Part shown: one piece after another, positions 1 through 10,300 of the stretch
How positions within the stretch are numbered: position 1 is the stretch's first letter
Layout: every line of letters begins with the position of its first letter
NCBI RefSeq assembly: GCF_902459465.1
Contig: NC_047067.1
Location: 18,661,680-18,725,679 of the forward strand
Source: Asterias rubens
Taxonomy: Eukaryota > Echinodermata > Asteroidea > Forcipulatida > Asteriidae
Length of the DNA stretch: 64,000 bases
Direction: 5' to 3'
Position numbers and translations under genes: made by a program
Notes under the pieces: model-generated
The model's database searches: none
What the model saw: only the letters and a program-made list of their open reading frames with translations
What the model was told of the DNA's origin: nothing

Positions 1-420
1 TTTAATTCGACCTCCATTTTTCGAGCACGGTTTTATGTTTCAACACTAATAGCTTCCCCAAACACTTTCAAGTGAAGTGAAATTAGAAACAAAATCTGTT
101 TCTATCCCTTTTCTTTAAGGTGTGCAACTATCTTTTTCAAATACCAACTAATAAACCACAAGGGAAACTGACCGGGTATTTTGTAATTTGATGCTTGGGT
201 GAACAAAAAGTTCTGGTTTCTTACTTTGTCTTTAAAATGAATGTTTTTTTCCCCACCAAAATTCCAAGCTGTAACTAAAGTTGACTATTGTTATAACAAT
301 ATTGCTGGGAATGGCCAAATCACCAATTTATAACAGGCACACTGTTATAAGAGGACAGTAAAACAAAGAAACACAAAGCAGAAACGAGATTCGGGACTTA
401 AGAATGTACTCTTTATAAGC
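1..420. other. AT-rich intergenic DNA, nothing recognised
   Basis: No splice-flanked exon, RNA gene or convincing repeat was found here. The sequence is A/T-rich and ends where a tRNA-like SINE head begins. Confidence 0.5.
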
Positions 421-745
421 AGTGTCATGGCCGAGCGGTTAAGAGCACCGGATTCAAGCTCTGGTGTTTGATCAGCAGAGTGTGGGTTCGAATCCCGGTC
501 GTGACACTCGCTACATAAAATTGGGGAGGTAGTGCTTTCTGCTCTACCGGCCATGCTTCGGACTGACGATACACAAGCCTTCATCCGTATGGACTGTAAA
601 AGGGGTACCCCGTTTCAGCCCTAGGAGTAGGTGGCAATTGGCCTCAGGAAAACGATTGTAGCCCACACCTTGAAGTGGCCTTCAGGCCTTGTGTGTCTGG
701 CGACTTGCATAAAAAATATAAAAAAATAAAAATAAAAAAAGCAAA
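421..745 (+). mobile_element. tRNA-Leu-headed SINE (family A, variant body)
   Basis: The head has a pol III A box (TGGCCGAGCGG) near 429 and a B box (GGTTCGAATCC) near 486, within a tRNA-Leu-like block closed by complementary gtgtca/tgacac ends. The body differs from the other family-A copies and ends in a run of A-rich sequence (ttgcataaaaaatataaa). The extra-long body and the many diverged copies in the window make a SINE much likelier than a working tRNA gene. Confidence 0.75.
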
Positions 746-1500
746 AAAGGACAGCAAAACAAAGGAAAAAAAAGCAAAAATGAGATTCAGGACTTTATGT
801 ACTTTATATGTTAGCAGAACCTATTTATAACAGTGCTCTTCATAACATGGGTTGTTGTACAATGTTTGGTCATCCGATCAATAAACTTTTATGACAATTT
901 ATGGCGCTTTGTCAACTGACCGTAATTTTAATTAAACCATGGAGCTAATTTTTCCTCCATGATTAAACTGATTGACACATGAAGCGACCAACTCATCGAT
1001 TGGGATAGATCATTGAACATATTGAAATTGCTAGTTAAACAATGTTTATGATTGACAGAACCAAACTATCACAAATATTTGGTTACTTGATCGCTCCTAT
1101 TGTTTTGAAAGGTCAGTGACGGGACTCAATTGAACCGCAACATGAATAGATAAAGGCCCTGGACACTATTGGTAATTACTCAAACTAATGTTTAGCATAG
1201 AAACTTACTTGGTAACGAGCAATGGAGAGATGTTGATAGTGTAAAACATTAGAGTTCCATGTTGGGATTCGAACCTTGGTCCAAACATTAAATGGCTGAC
1301 AAGGGAAGAGAAACAAACTTGTTGATATTTATACCAAATTGTGTTTCTGACAGCAAATTTAATTAAAATGTAGGCAATCAATGCTGTCAAAATTCAGTGA
1401 CGAAAAGTCAATAAATATTGATAATTGTAATCGTTCCATTTCCTGAGATCTTCATGTTGGTTTAAGAAAAGGCATTACACCTGTTTTGGTAACACACATC
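746..1500. other. Intergenic DNA with a fragment of MITE family M1
   Basis: Positions about 1152-1250 match the start of MITE family M1 (ccctggacactattggtaattactcaaa, then the acgagcaatggagag block). The rest is unrecognised AT-rich DNA upstream of the lectin promoter. Confidence 0.5.
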
Positions 1501-1513
1501 ACTTGCTACTTGC

Positions 1514-1521
1514 TATAAAAA
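1514..1521 (+). promoter_or_regulatory. TATA box of the C-type lectin gene
   Basis: The sequence tataaaaa lies 64 nt upstream of the lectin start codon at 1578. That leaves room for a transcription start around 1540-1550 and a 5' leader of about 30 nt. A strong TATA box suits a regulated, tissue-specific secreted lectin. Confidence 0.6.
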
Positions 1522-1577
1522 GGGCCTCACTTTATTTCCCAATTCACTCAATTTGTGAAAGTGCACTTAAGGAAAAC

Positions 1578-4500
1578 ATGTACTCCGTTACGCTTGGTGT
1601 TGTGTTGCTGCTCGTGGCGGGAGCTTATGCTCAGAGTGAATGTCCGAGTGGGTATGAGCTTTTCGATGGAAGATGCTACATGGTGTCCGAGGAAGGTACG
1701 TGCTGGGAGGAAGCCAAAGCGCGATGTGAGGTAATGTTCATGATGTTAACAAAGACATTTTTTTAATGAAACCTTTGATGTTAAACCAGTATCTTTATCA
1801 CCTTTTGCATGAGGCTCCCAATATTAAAATTATCTTCAAGTATAGAATATGCACACTTTGCGAATGTTTGAACATTGTGACCGAGTTAGTTTCCTTTATA
1901 TCACACATTATAGCAATGTATCTTGGGAATCCAATGTCATAAAATGTTTGTGTTTTCTTACAAATGCAAGTTCGTTTTGTGATCAACAAACTACTACTGG
2001 CAGATATAGAACAAGTTTTGTCCCTAATCAAAGTCAAGACAGTTTGTCAAACCGTCTGCATTATTTACTTTTTGTTCATTTCATTACTTTTACTACTCTG
2101 GTTGATGACAAGTCATTAGGCGCTGCAACAGTCGTAGGTAGCGCGTGGGCGGCTCACACACACATACTGGGATCGAGGGTGTGTGTATCGTCCCCGTAGC
2201 TACACCGCGCTGTAACTACACACCGCGCTTAGCAATTACCGTCTTGACTTCAAGACTAAGAACTCGCCAACTCATACTAGCAAAGAACCCTATTAAGAGA
2301 AGACAATGAAGACATTTTCAGTTGTAGATGTGGGAGGACAACTTCAGAGAATTATTTCAGGGCAAACCCACGCAATCAGATAGGGTCAGAAAACCCAATG
2401 CACTTACAGCGCCCCTGGTGAGATTCGAACAGGGGTCCTAGAGATGGAAGGTCAGGAAAGATACCACTAAGCCATCCCGACCCCCAATCTCCACATACAG
2501 TGCCCCATTTCCAAATAGGGGTCCCACTTTGCCAACCCAAACCTAATACGTCCTGTGCCCCTGGTGGGATTCGAATAGGGGCACCAGATTCGAATAAGGG
2601 TCCTGTAGAGGTGGAAGGTGTTGAGGAAAGATATCTCTCTGCCAACCCGCATGCCTCCCGACCTCCAATACAGTGCCCCTGGAGGGATTCGAATAGGGGG
2701 TCATATAGAGGTGGAATGGTTCCAACCCAAATCCAGCCATTCTTTCATTCTTTCAACAGAGCTCTGGCGGCATTCTAGCCATCCCTGGGAGTCAAGAAGA
2801 GCTGTCAAGCATCTTAGCAGTGGTATCTCAACATCTCGGTCCTGAAGCGTTCACCGTCTGGCTTGGTTTCACAGACAAGATCAATGAGGGCGTCTTCTTG
2901 GATGTCAATGGCAATGCTATGGTGTTTGATTCTTTTTTTCCTGGGGAACCCAACGATAACAATGGGGAAGATTGTGTCGGGATGTACCCAAGTGGCAAGA
3001 TGAATGATCTCCCTTGCGAGTATATCACTACCAGTTTCATTTGCACTGCTGGTGCACCAGGTAACACAAACCTTACTTAATACGTTCACCAATAAAGTCG
3101 TATCTTTAAGCCATTGGACAAGTTTGGTATTACTCAAAATATATATTAGCATAACAAAATTACTTAATAAATAACAACAAATAATTATAAAGACTTGCAA
3201 TGTGCACATTTCCACCCTGCTGAGTGTCAAGGTGCAGTCAAACCAAAACAAAAGGAAAGTAAAAAACTGACACAACATAATGAGTTCTTGAAAACCTATG
3301 ACATAAGATAAGTTTTGAGAGAGATTTGAACTTTGTGTTGCAAAGACAAGCTCTAAGATTACGTGGTAGACAATTCCAGATGCGTGGCACTGCTGAAGAA
3401 AAAGACCTGTCACCCCAAGGAGTGTCGAGACTTGGGTTCAATGAGGAGAAGCGTGGAGAGTAAACTTAAGAGTGTGGTAAAAAACAACAGAGAGCTGTTG
3501 ACAAAACACATTGTGAGAAACAACTCCCTCTGAAGTAACGTAGTTATTGAGAAAGAGGTACCACTAATTCCTCACAAAAATATTTGAAGCTGATAAAGAC
3601 TTCAGGTCTAAAGCATTTATCAGGCATCTGAAAAGCTAACAAATTTGTGCAACAAATGTTTTTTTTCTTTAAAAATTTCTTGCAACCTTCAAAATACTTT
3701 TCAAATTAACTTTCAAAATACAATTTCATGAATGTCTTATACTGTTTAAACATCCATGTAGAGCTCGAGGAAACTCGCTGCCCAGCATCATGGACAGAGT
3801 TTGGTGGGGATTGCTACAGATTCTTTGACGTCTCCAAGACCTTCGATGAAAGCGAGACAAACTGTCAGAGCTACATCAACAACCATGACCAACCAGCTCA
3901 TCTCGCCTCGATCACGTGCGATGAGGAAAATGAGTTTGTGACTGAATTGATCGCTAGTTCATCCGGCATAGATGCTCAGAGGTAAATTATTTCAGAAAAC
4001 TTTAAAACCCACACATCTCATTACTTCTGGTCTGATGAAGCCCTTTTTTGGAATCAGGTAACAAGGGTGTTGTTTGTTTCATTATTCTCCTAACATTTTG
4101 ATGACCAATTGAGTCTAAGTTTTCACAGATTTGTTATTTTTTGCATGTGTTGGGATACACCAATTGAGAATACCTCCAGGGGGTCGATTTCACAAAGAGT
4201 TAGGACTAGTCGTTTCTTGGGACTAGTCGGTTCTTAGGACTATTCCTAGGAAATCTTATAAACTTAAGGCTATGGTAGTGCTAAGTTAGGAAGAGTAACC
4301 CGTCCAACTCGAGATAAGACTAGTCTTAACTCTGTGGAAATCCCCTGGTCTTTGACAACTACCAAAGATGTCCAGCCAACGATTTCACCAAACTTAGGAC
4401 GAGCCAAGTTCTGTATACAAAGACGGTAGAACGTATTGAGCCCATCGTAACTCGAGATATGATTAATCCTAGCATTTTGTGAAATTGGCTGCAGTGCCCT

Positions 4501-5342
4501 TAAAAATGAACAGATTATTTATTAATATTTTGCATTATTTGTAGGACATGGATAGGTGGTTCAGACAGAGACCAAGAGGGTACATTTGAGTGGACGGATA
4601 ACAAAGTGCAAGAATACAGCAACTGGAATGTCAACCAACCAGATAATGCGCAGGTAAGACAAATTAATAGACATAGTGATGTATAACACAAGAATATTCA
4701 ATCGATTCCATGAGAAACATTTAGGTCCTCAAGACAGGTTCTTGAACAGTCTGGGCATTACATAAAGTCTGTATTAAAGCTTAAAATGTTATCATAAAAA
4801 CTTACAAGCAACAGAGAGCTATTGATAGTATAAAACATTGTGAGAAACGACTCCCTCTGAAGTAACGTAGTTTTGAGAAAGAGGTAATTTCTCACTAAAC
4901 TATTTGAGACGGAAAAAGAAAGACTTCTGCAAGCGCACAATTTGTACAACCAGTGTATTCCTTCTTTCTTTACTTTCTTGCAACTTCAAAGACTTATTGG
5001 CCGAAATTTTCATAGATTTGTTATTGAATGCCTATGTTAGGACACACCAAGTGAGAATACTGGTCTTTGACACTTTACACAACGTGTCTTTTAAAATAAT
5101 CAGCCGTTGGGATGTGTATACTTTTGCTCTGGTGACATTCGTATCATTTTTAACAGAACGAAGATTGCATTGAAATCAACTTCAAGAACCTTGGTGCTTG
5201 GAATGACCTTCCGTGCAGCCAGACTTTCCCCTCAATCTGCAAAATGCCAGTCTATGACCCGATGACAGCCTGCCAAGCACTGGCCGAACAAATCAACAAA
5301 CTTGTTGGCGAGTGCAGAGAAGCAGTTCCCTCTCGAAAATAA
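1578..5342 (+). CDS. Secreted two-domain C-type lectin (EPN domain + QPD domain)
   Basis: Exons 1578-1730, 2760-3060, 3762-3981, 4545-4653 and 5157-5342 join to 969 nt (322 aa plus stop), with GT/AG at every border. Residues 1-18 form a signal peptide (MYSVTLG...GAYA), so the protein is secreted. The first lectin domain (about 22-150) has a C-P-S-G-Y-E-L-F start, a WLGF core, EPN at 114-116 and MND at 132-134. The second (about 157-290) has WIGG, QPD at 256-258, WND at 276-278 and the final paired cysteines. In this family EPN favours mannose-type and QPD galactose-type sugars bound through calcium, so one chain may bind two sugar classes. The first domain has Met in place of the usual Trp of WND, but keeps the Asn and Asp ligands. 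A short tail with two further cysteines (about 300-322) could form disulphides. A role in innate recognition is inferred. I chose this ATG because it starts the signal peptide just after the TATA box. Confidence 0.9.
2279..2740 (-). mobile_element. tRNA-derived SINE family B, one copy plus two partial tandem units
   Basis: Read on the minus strand the head has A box TGGCTTAGTGG and B box GTTCGAATC. The block with cccctggtgggattcgaatagggg recurs near 2560 and 2680, so the tRNA-like part is repeated in tandem in lectin intron 1. Related copies lie at about 25795-25995, 29395-29965 and 60915-61530. Confidence 0.65.
3106..3720. mobile_element. MITE family M1 interrupted by a LINE fragment
   Basis: This lies in lectin intron 2. 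The left part (ggacaagtttggtattactcaaa) and right part (aacagagagctgttgac ... ctccctctgaagtaacgtag) belong to one M1 element. They are split at about 3165-3465 by a minus-strand LINE 3' fragment. Confidence 0.65.
3165..3465 (-). mobile_element. LINE 3' fragment (end of reverse transcriptase ORF)
   Basis: The minus-strand frame at 3238-3441 reads GDRSFSSAVPRIWNCLP and continues with NLR and a FKSLSK block. It closely resembles the carboxyl end of the full LINE in this window (GDSSFSIAAPRLWNELP). Its (ATT)-rich tail lies at the left end, as expected for a minus-strand, 5'-truncated insertion. Confidence 0.75.
4179..4495. repeat. Two palindromic MITE copies, family M4 (gatttcacaaagagttagga)
   Basis: Copies at about 4179-4345 and 4380-4495 have inverted ends, starting gtcgatttcacaaagagttagg or cgatttcaccaaacttaggac and closing with the complement. 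Others lie at 10768-10813 (partial), 45672-45805 and 52075-52215. No coding capacity. Confidence 0.65.
4770..5090. mobile_element. MITE family M1 copy in lectin intron 4
   Basis: It contains the M1 core (gagaaacgactccctctgaagtaacgtag) and the right end (ggacacaccaagtgagaatactggtctttgacac), ending about 65 nt before exon 5. Confidence 0.6.
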
Positions 5343-5605
5343 TAATCGCGATTCAACGTCCATTAAACGGTAGCCAACATTAACCGCAAGTTTTCTCAGA
5401 AACAGTTTAATGCAAAGGATTTTATTTTGTCCCAGATTATGTTTGCTTTCTAATGAAGTCATATAAATGTATGCCTATTTTCAATAAATATATTCAAAAG
5501 GGTTTCTCAGACTTAACAAAATGAGAAGGATTGCATTTTTTCCAGATTCTGTTTGCTTTCTACTGAAGTCATAAATGTAGGCCTATTTTCAATAAATAAA
5601 TTCAA
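5343..5605 (+). other. Lectin 3' UTR with duplicated poly(A) region
   Basis: Two diverged copies of about 110 bp (about 5388-5502 and 5500-5610) both contain gtttgctttcta.tgaagtcat and tcaataaata, so there are two AATAAA signals, at 5483 and about 5591. Either could end the mRNA. Confidence 0.6.
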
Positions 5606-5610
5606 AAGGG

Positions 5611-7379
5611 GTATGATGTTTGGTGGATTTACATCAAATGAACCAATTGTTTACAAAATACATGTACAAACTATCGGATGGAATAACCCATTACTGTGGT
5701 AGTAAACACTTGTTTTGATAATAATAAAAGTATGTTCAGCTACCATGATGACCTATAAAAAGTCTTTTATTGTTTGGCGTGTTTGGCACATTTGTTTGTA
5801 ATATTCTCTCCAGCCAATTTACATTAGGATGGACTATCAGAATTTTTATTTTATTTGGGTTGACCTGGAGTCACTCTATTTGGTTCGACGCGACTATGGA
5901 GCGCCTGTCTGCAGGGCTTGAAATTAATAATAATTTTTATAATTTGGGAGGCTATAATCATCCTTCTTCCCATTAAGAGCTGAATTGCGAAGGACGCAGC
6001 TACAACGTGTTCGAGAAGCAGGCATGCAAGGGCGCTTTAGCATACACCCCAAGGGCATCTCAAAACGCTTCCAACATGAGTACCCCCTGGTCATCCACTG
6101 GGTCATTTAATTCATTCCTTAAACCATCTCGGCGCCCTTGGGAGTATACAGCCTGTGCTGCCAAATATGTAGCGCCTGAATCAATCGCAAGAACCATCTC
6201 TGCCCTCACAGGTGTTCAATTACGCACAGCGATAAATTTATTTTACAGCTTTATGTTCTATATTACACTGCTATCCACCAATCAGAATTGAGGATTCGCA
6301 TAAGCTGAATACAAACTAAAATACAAAATACAGATCTATATATTTTAATACAATTTAAAAAACTCAGAATCTTTTTACATTTTTTTAACACATAAAGAGA
6401 ACTTTTTCCCTCACGAATTTTTGTCAGTGATTAGTTTTAAAAAATATAGCCAAAAGCCACTTATGGTAAACAATTTTTTAATGTGAAAAACGTAAAAAAC
6501 TGGACGGATAGAATGGTTACGGATAGTGGGCTGAGAGAACGAAAAAAATGAAAGCGCATCCATCGAGTAGAGTTTCTGCCGTGCTAGCAGAACTCATATG
6601 GACATCGAGCCCCCTGATGTTGGTCAGCCCTTGTACTCAATAAGATTGTCCTACTTTTTTTCCACTGGCCAAGTATCTTCCCCGGCCTCGGAGAAAGTGA
6701 CAAAATGTCATCAGTGTGATAATGAAACGGTACTCAACCAGACGCACTAGACGTCAAACAGTTTCTCCAATGCAGGATTGCCTCCGTGGAGGTCACTTCC
6801 TGATAGGTGCAGAAAAGAAAACTTGAATCTTTCATGATACTGCTGGAGACCCGGGCCCACTTTCATGGCTCTACTTACCGCCGAATTCTGCGCTTAGGAT
6901 CACAATTCCCCGGCTTACATGCAAGCGCCGAATTTCTGCGCTAGCCTTGTAAGCGTACCGGCGGGTCGAAGCATGGTTTTTTTAACCTCGTACAACGGTC
7001 CAAGGCTCTTTACGCATTACTGGCCAGCTCTGAATTCAGCACATAGCGTTGGACGACGAACTGCATAGATACATACTTGCACAGTACTGGGTATTTGATA
7101 TATAGTATTTGATACCTCGAGGTTGAAGCATGGTGTTTTGATGTTTTTTAACCTCGTACAACGGTCCAAGGCTCTTTACGCAAGCACTGGCCAGCTATGA
7201 ATTCACCACGTAGCGTTGGACGACGAACTGCATATATACTGGCATGGTACTGGGTATTTGGTAGACAGTACTTGACACTGTGGGTTTTTCAACCTCGTAC
7301 CATGAAGCCAAAAACGAAGCCGCCTTGAACAAGGCTATACAGTGTATATAAATGCCAGCTTAATTTTTGTTTACTTTAC
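5611..7379. other. Intergenic stretch with SINE fragment and local duplication
   Basis: Minus-strand family-A SINE remains lie at about 6065-6225 (ctcggcgcccttgggagtatacagcctgtgctgcc). About 155 bp is duplicated in tandem at 6965-7120 and 7121-7290 (aacctcgtacaacggtccaaggctctttacgca ... gcgttggacgacgaactgcat). The stretch downstream of the F-box gene stop at 7380 is probably its 3' UTR, but I saw no clear AATAAA on the minus strand. Confidence 0.5.
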
Positions 7380-10300
7380 TCAACCAGACGTGTTGAAGTT
7401 CCAGATCTTGAGTTTATAGTCAGAGCAGGCTCCAATAATCCTGGTCTCATCAAAGTAGATACTGTTGATCTGAGTACCACTGTGCAGGGTATGGTTGCTG
7501 CTGTCGCTGTAACAAAGAAGAAAATAAGGTCCCAGTTCTAAGGTTCATGTAGAGATTCTTATACTCACCTAGGTTTTAATACTAAGGTTTTATAAAGGTT
7601 CTTACCCATCTCGGTTCCAGTGCTAAAGGTTCTTACCCACTGAAGTTCCAGTATAAAGGTTTCAAAGTTTTTACCCACCCCTGTTTCAGTTCTAAGTTTC
7701 TAATAAGAGTCTAACTCACCTAAGTTATAGTGTTACGTTATTAAAGTTCCTACCCATGTGGGTCTCGAAACTGAAGCTTTTATGAAGATTCTAATACTCA
7801 TATCACCTAGGTTACTGTACTAAAGGTTCTTATAAAGGTTCTTACCCGCCTCAGGTGTAGTACTACAAATTCCATATAGGTTCTTATACCTCACTTAGTT
7901 GCAGTATTAAGGCTCTAAAGGTTCTTACCCACCTAGGTTCCAGTAGTTAGGTTCCAGAATTTAGGTTCTATAAGCGTTCATGCCAATCTAGGTTGCAGTG
8001 CTGAGGTTCTTTTTAAGGTTCTTAACCATATGTGATTAGTACTAAGGTGCTTATAAAGGTTCTTACCTATCTAGGTACCAGAATTTAGGTTAGTGCCAGT
8101 GTTCTTTTTAAGGTTCTTAACCATATGTGATTAGGTCTAAGGTACTTATAAAGGTTCTTACCTATCTAGGTTCTAGTACTTAAGTTTTTATAAAGGTTCT
8201 TACTAATCTTGGTTCCAACATGTCCAATAACAAGGTTCTAAACAAAGGTTCTTACCTATCTAGGTTCTAGTACTTAAGTTTTTATAAAGGTTCTTACTAA
8301 TCTTGGTTCCAACATGTCCAATAACAAGGTTCTAAACAAAGGTTCTTACCTATCTAGGTTCCAGTACTTGACCATTCCATCTTGACCAGCAGTAACCAAA
8401 AACCCTTTTGGTACGTCAGGGTCACTTGTATCGTCCACACGCAACCCAACACTCTCAACCCTTGTGAAAAAAAGAAACCCCCAAAATAATTTCACATACA
8501 TCATCAAACTATTTAGTCTAAACATCTTAGGAAGATAATATTACGACAGGTAATTCACAAAAGGCAGATAATTATATGATATAATTAATAATTAATGATT
8601 TATATTGTGCTCATTCCATAATGTGTACCAAAGCCCATAACAAATTAATTAGACAATAATTAAAAAGCCAACAGCTTGTAAAAGCAAGGAAATACTACAA
8701 TCCCCAAAAAGTGAAAACACAAGACCCTTACAGGACTTCCCAAACAATAGAAATGCATTAACATAAATACAGTAGATACAACAGTAAAATAGCATTGACA
8801 TAAAGACAGTAGATACAACAGTAAAAATGCATTGACATCAAGACAGTAGATACAACAGTAAAAATGCATTGACATAAATACAGTAGATACAACAGTAAAA
8901 ATGCATTGACATAAAGACAGTAGATACAACAGTAAAAATGAATTGACATAAAGACAGTAGATACAACAGTAAAAATGCATTGATATAAAGAGAGTAGATA
9001 CAACAGTAAAAATGCATTGACATGTCAGTAGATACAACAGTTAAAATGCATTGACATGTCAGTAGATACAACAGTTAAAATGCATTGACATGTCAGTAGA
9101 AACAACAGTTAAAATGCATTGACATGTCAGTAGATACAACAGTAAAAATGCATTGATACAATTTTAGATGCAAAAATGTACTTGGGAGACGAACAATAGA
9201 GGCACGTTTAGTAAAAAGCTTGTTGAAGTGGAAGTACGAAGTGGAAGTTTCTTCCATAGGTGGGGTGCACTATTTTCAAAGCACTATAATCTCACCGTTT
9301 ATCATGTTCTTCGAACGTCTTGATACAACTGGCTGTTTCTAGCCTCCAGAGAGAGACAACCTCCCCAACAGCGCAGGTGAAGTAACCACGGTGATATCTC
9401 AAACTCATGATGGATGTCGACTGACTAGCCCAGATGACTTTTGTGTAGCGACCTGTCTCTACACTCCAAACACGAATGGTCTGAAAGAGAAATAAAGTGT
9501 TTAAATTATTTTCAAACCAATAAAAGGGCGTCTTGCAATGAAGAATGCCAAGACAGATTGCAGTCAAAACGATCAGTTTTTTTCTTTTCGGTCTACCTAT
9601 CTCATCTAAAAACTAGGCACGATTTCTACATTAATGTCTACCACACAGACTTTTCTGTTTTGCCATATCTACATAAAATACTGATGAATTTTGTGGCCAA
9701 CCATATCCATTAATCAGTGTTTGTCTGTCCCTTATTCCATTAGTAAGTCAAGTTTTTCGTTTGTTTGTCTGTCTATAAGACTATTCATTAGTCAATTTGT
9801 TTGTTTGTCTATCTCTTAGTCTATCTATTAGTCAAGTTGTCAGTCAGTCTGTCTCTTCTTTAAGCCTGGTTCAAACTTCCTGCGAATGCGATACAGATTT
9901 TGACGTCACAAATTCGCAACGAATAATTCACAACAGTTGAAATGTGCTCAACTCCTGCAAAACATTCTCTGCAAAAACAGCCCTGTGACATCAATTTGCT
10001 TCGCACTCGCATTTGCAGGAAGTATGAACCTGGCCGTCTTTTCATTTGTCAAGTTGAGTTGTCTTTAGTAGAGCACATCGTGGGCTTTCTGCATTTGTTT
10101 TCTGTTATCCTTCTTCTTTCCGTTATCCCTTTTTTTTCCATTATCCCTTTTCTTTCCATTATCCCTTTTTTTTCCGTTATCCCTTTTTTTTCCATTATCC
10201 CTTTTCTTTCCGTTATCCCTTTTCTTTCCATTATCCCTTTTCTTTCCATTATCCCTTTTTTTTCCGTTATCCCTTTTTTTTCCATTATCCCTTTTCTTTC

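Noticed and set aside
421-510. Possible tRNA-Leu gene
   Set aside because: A and B boxes are present, but the same head with a common body recurs at 20070-20425, 29522-29880, 55594-55730 and 55812-56140; it is a SINE.
6007-6291. 94-aa open frame on the plus strand
   Set aside because: It overlaps the minus-strand SINE fragment and has no protein-like composition or splice context.
8660-9071. Open frames of 77-125 aa on the minus strand
   Set aside because: They are repeats of one short peptide, generated by the 37-bp minisatellite.
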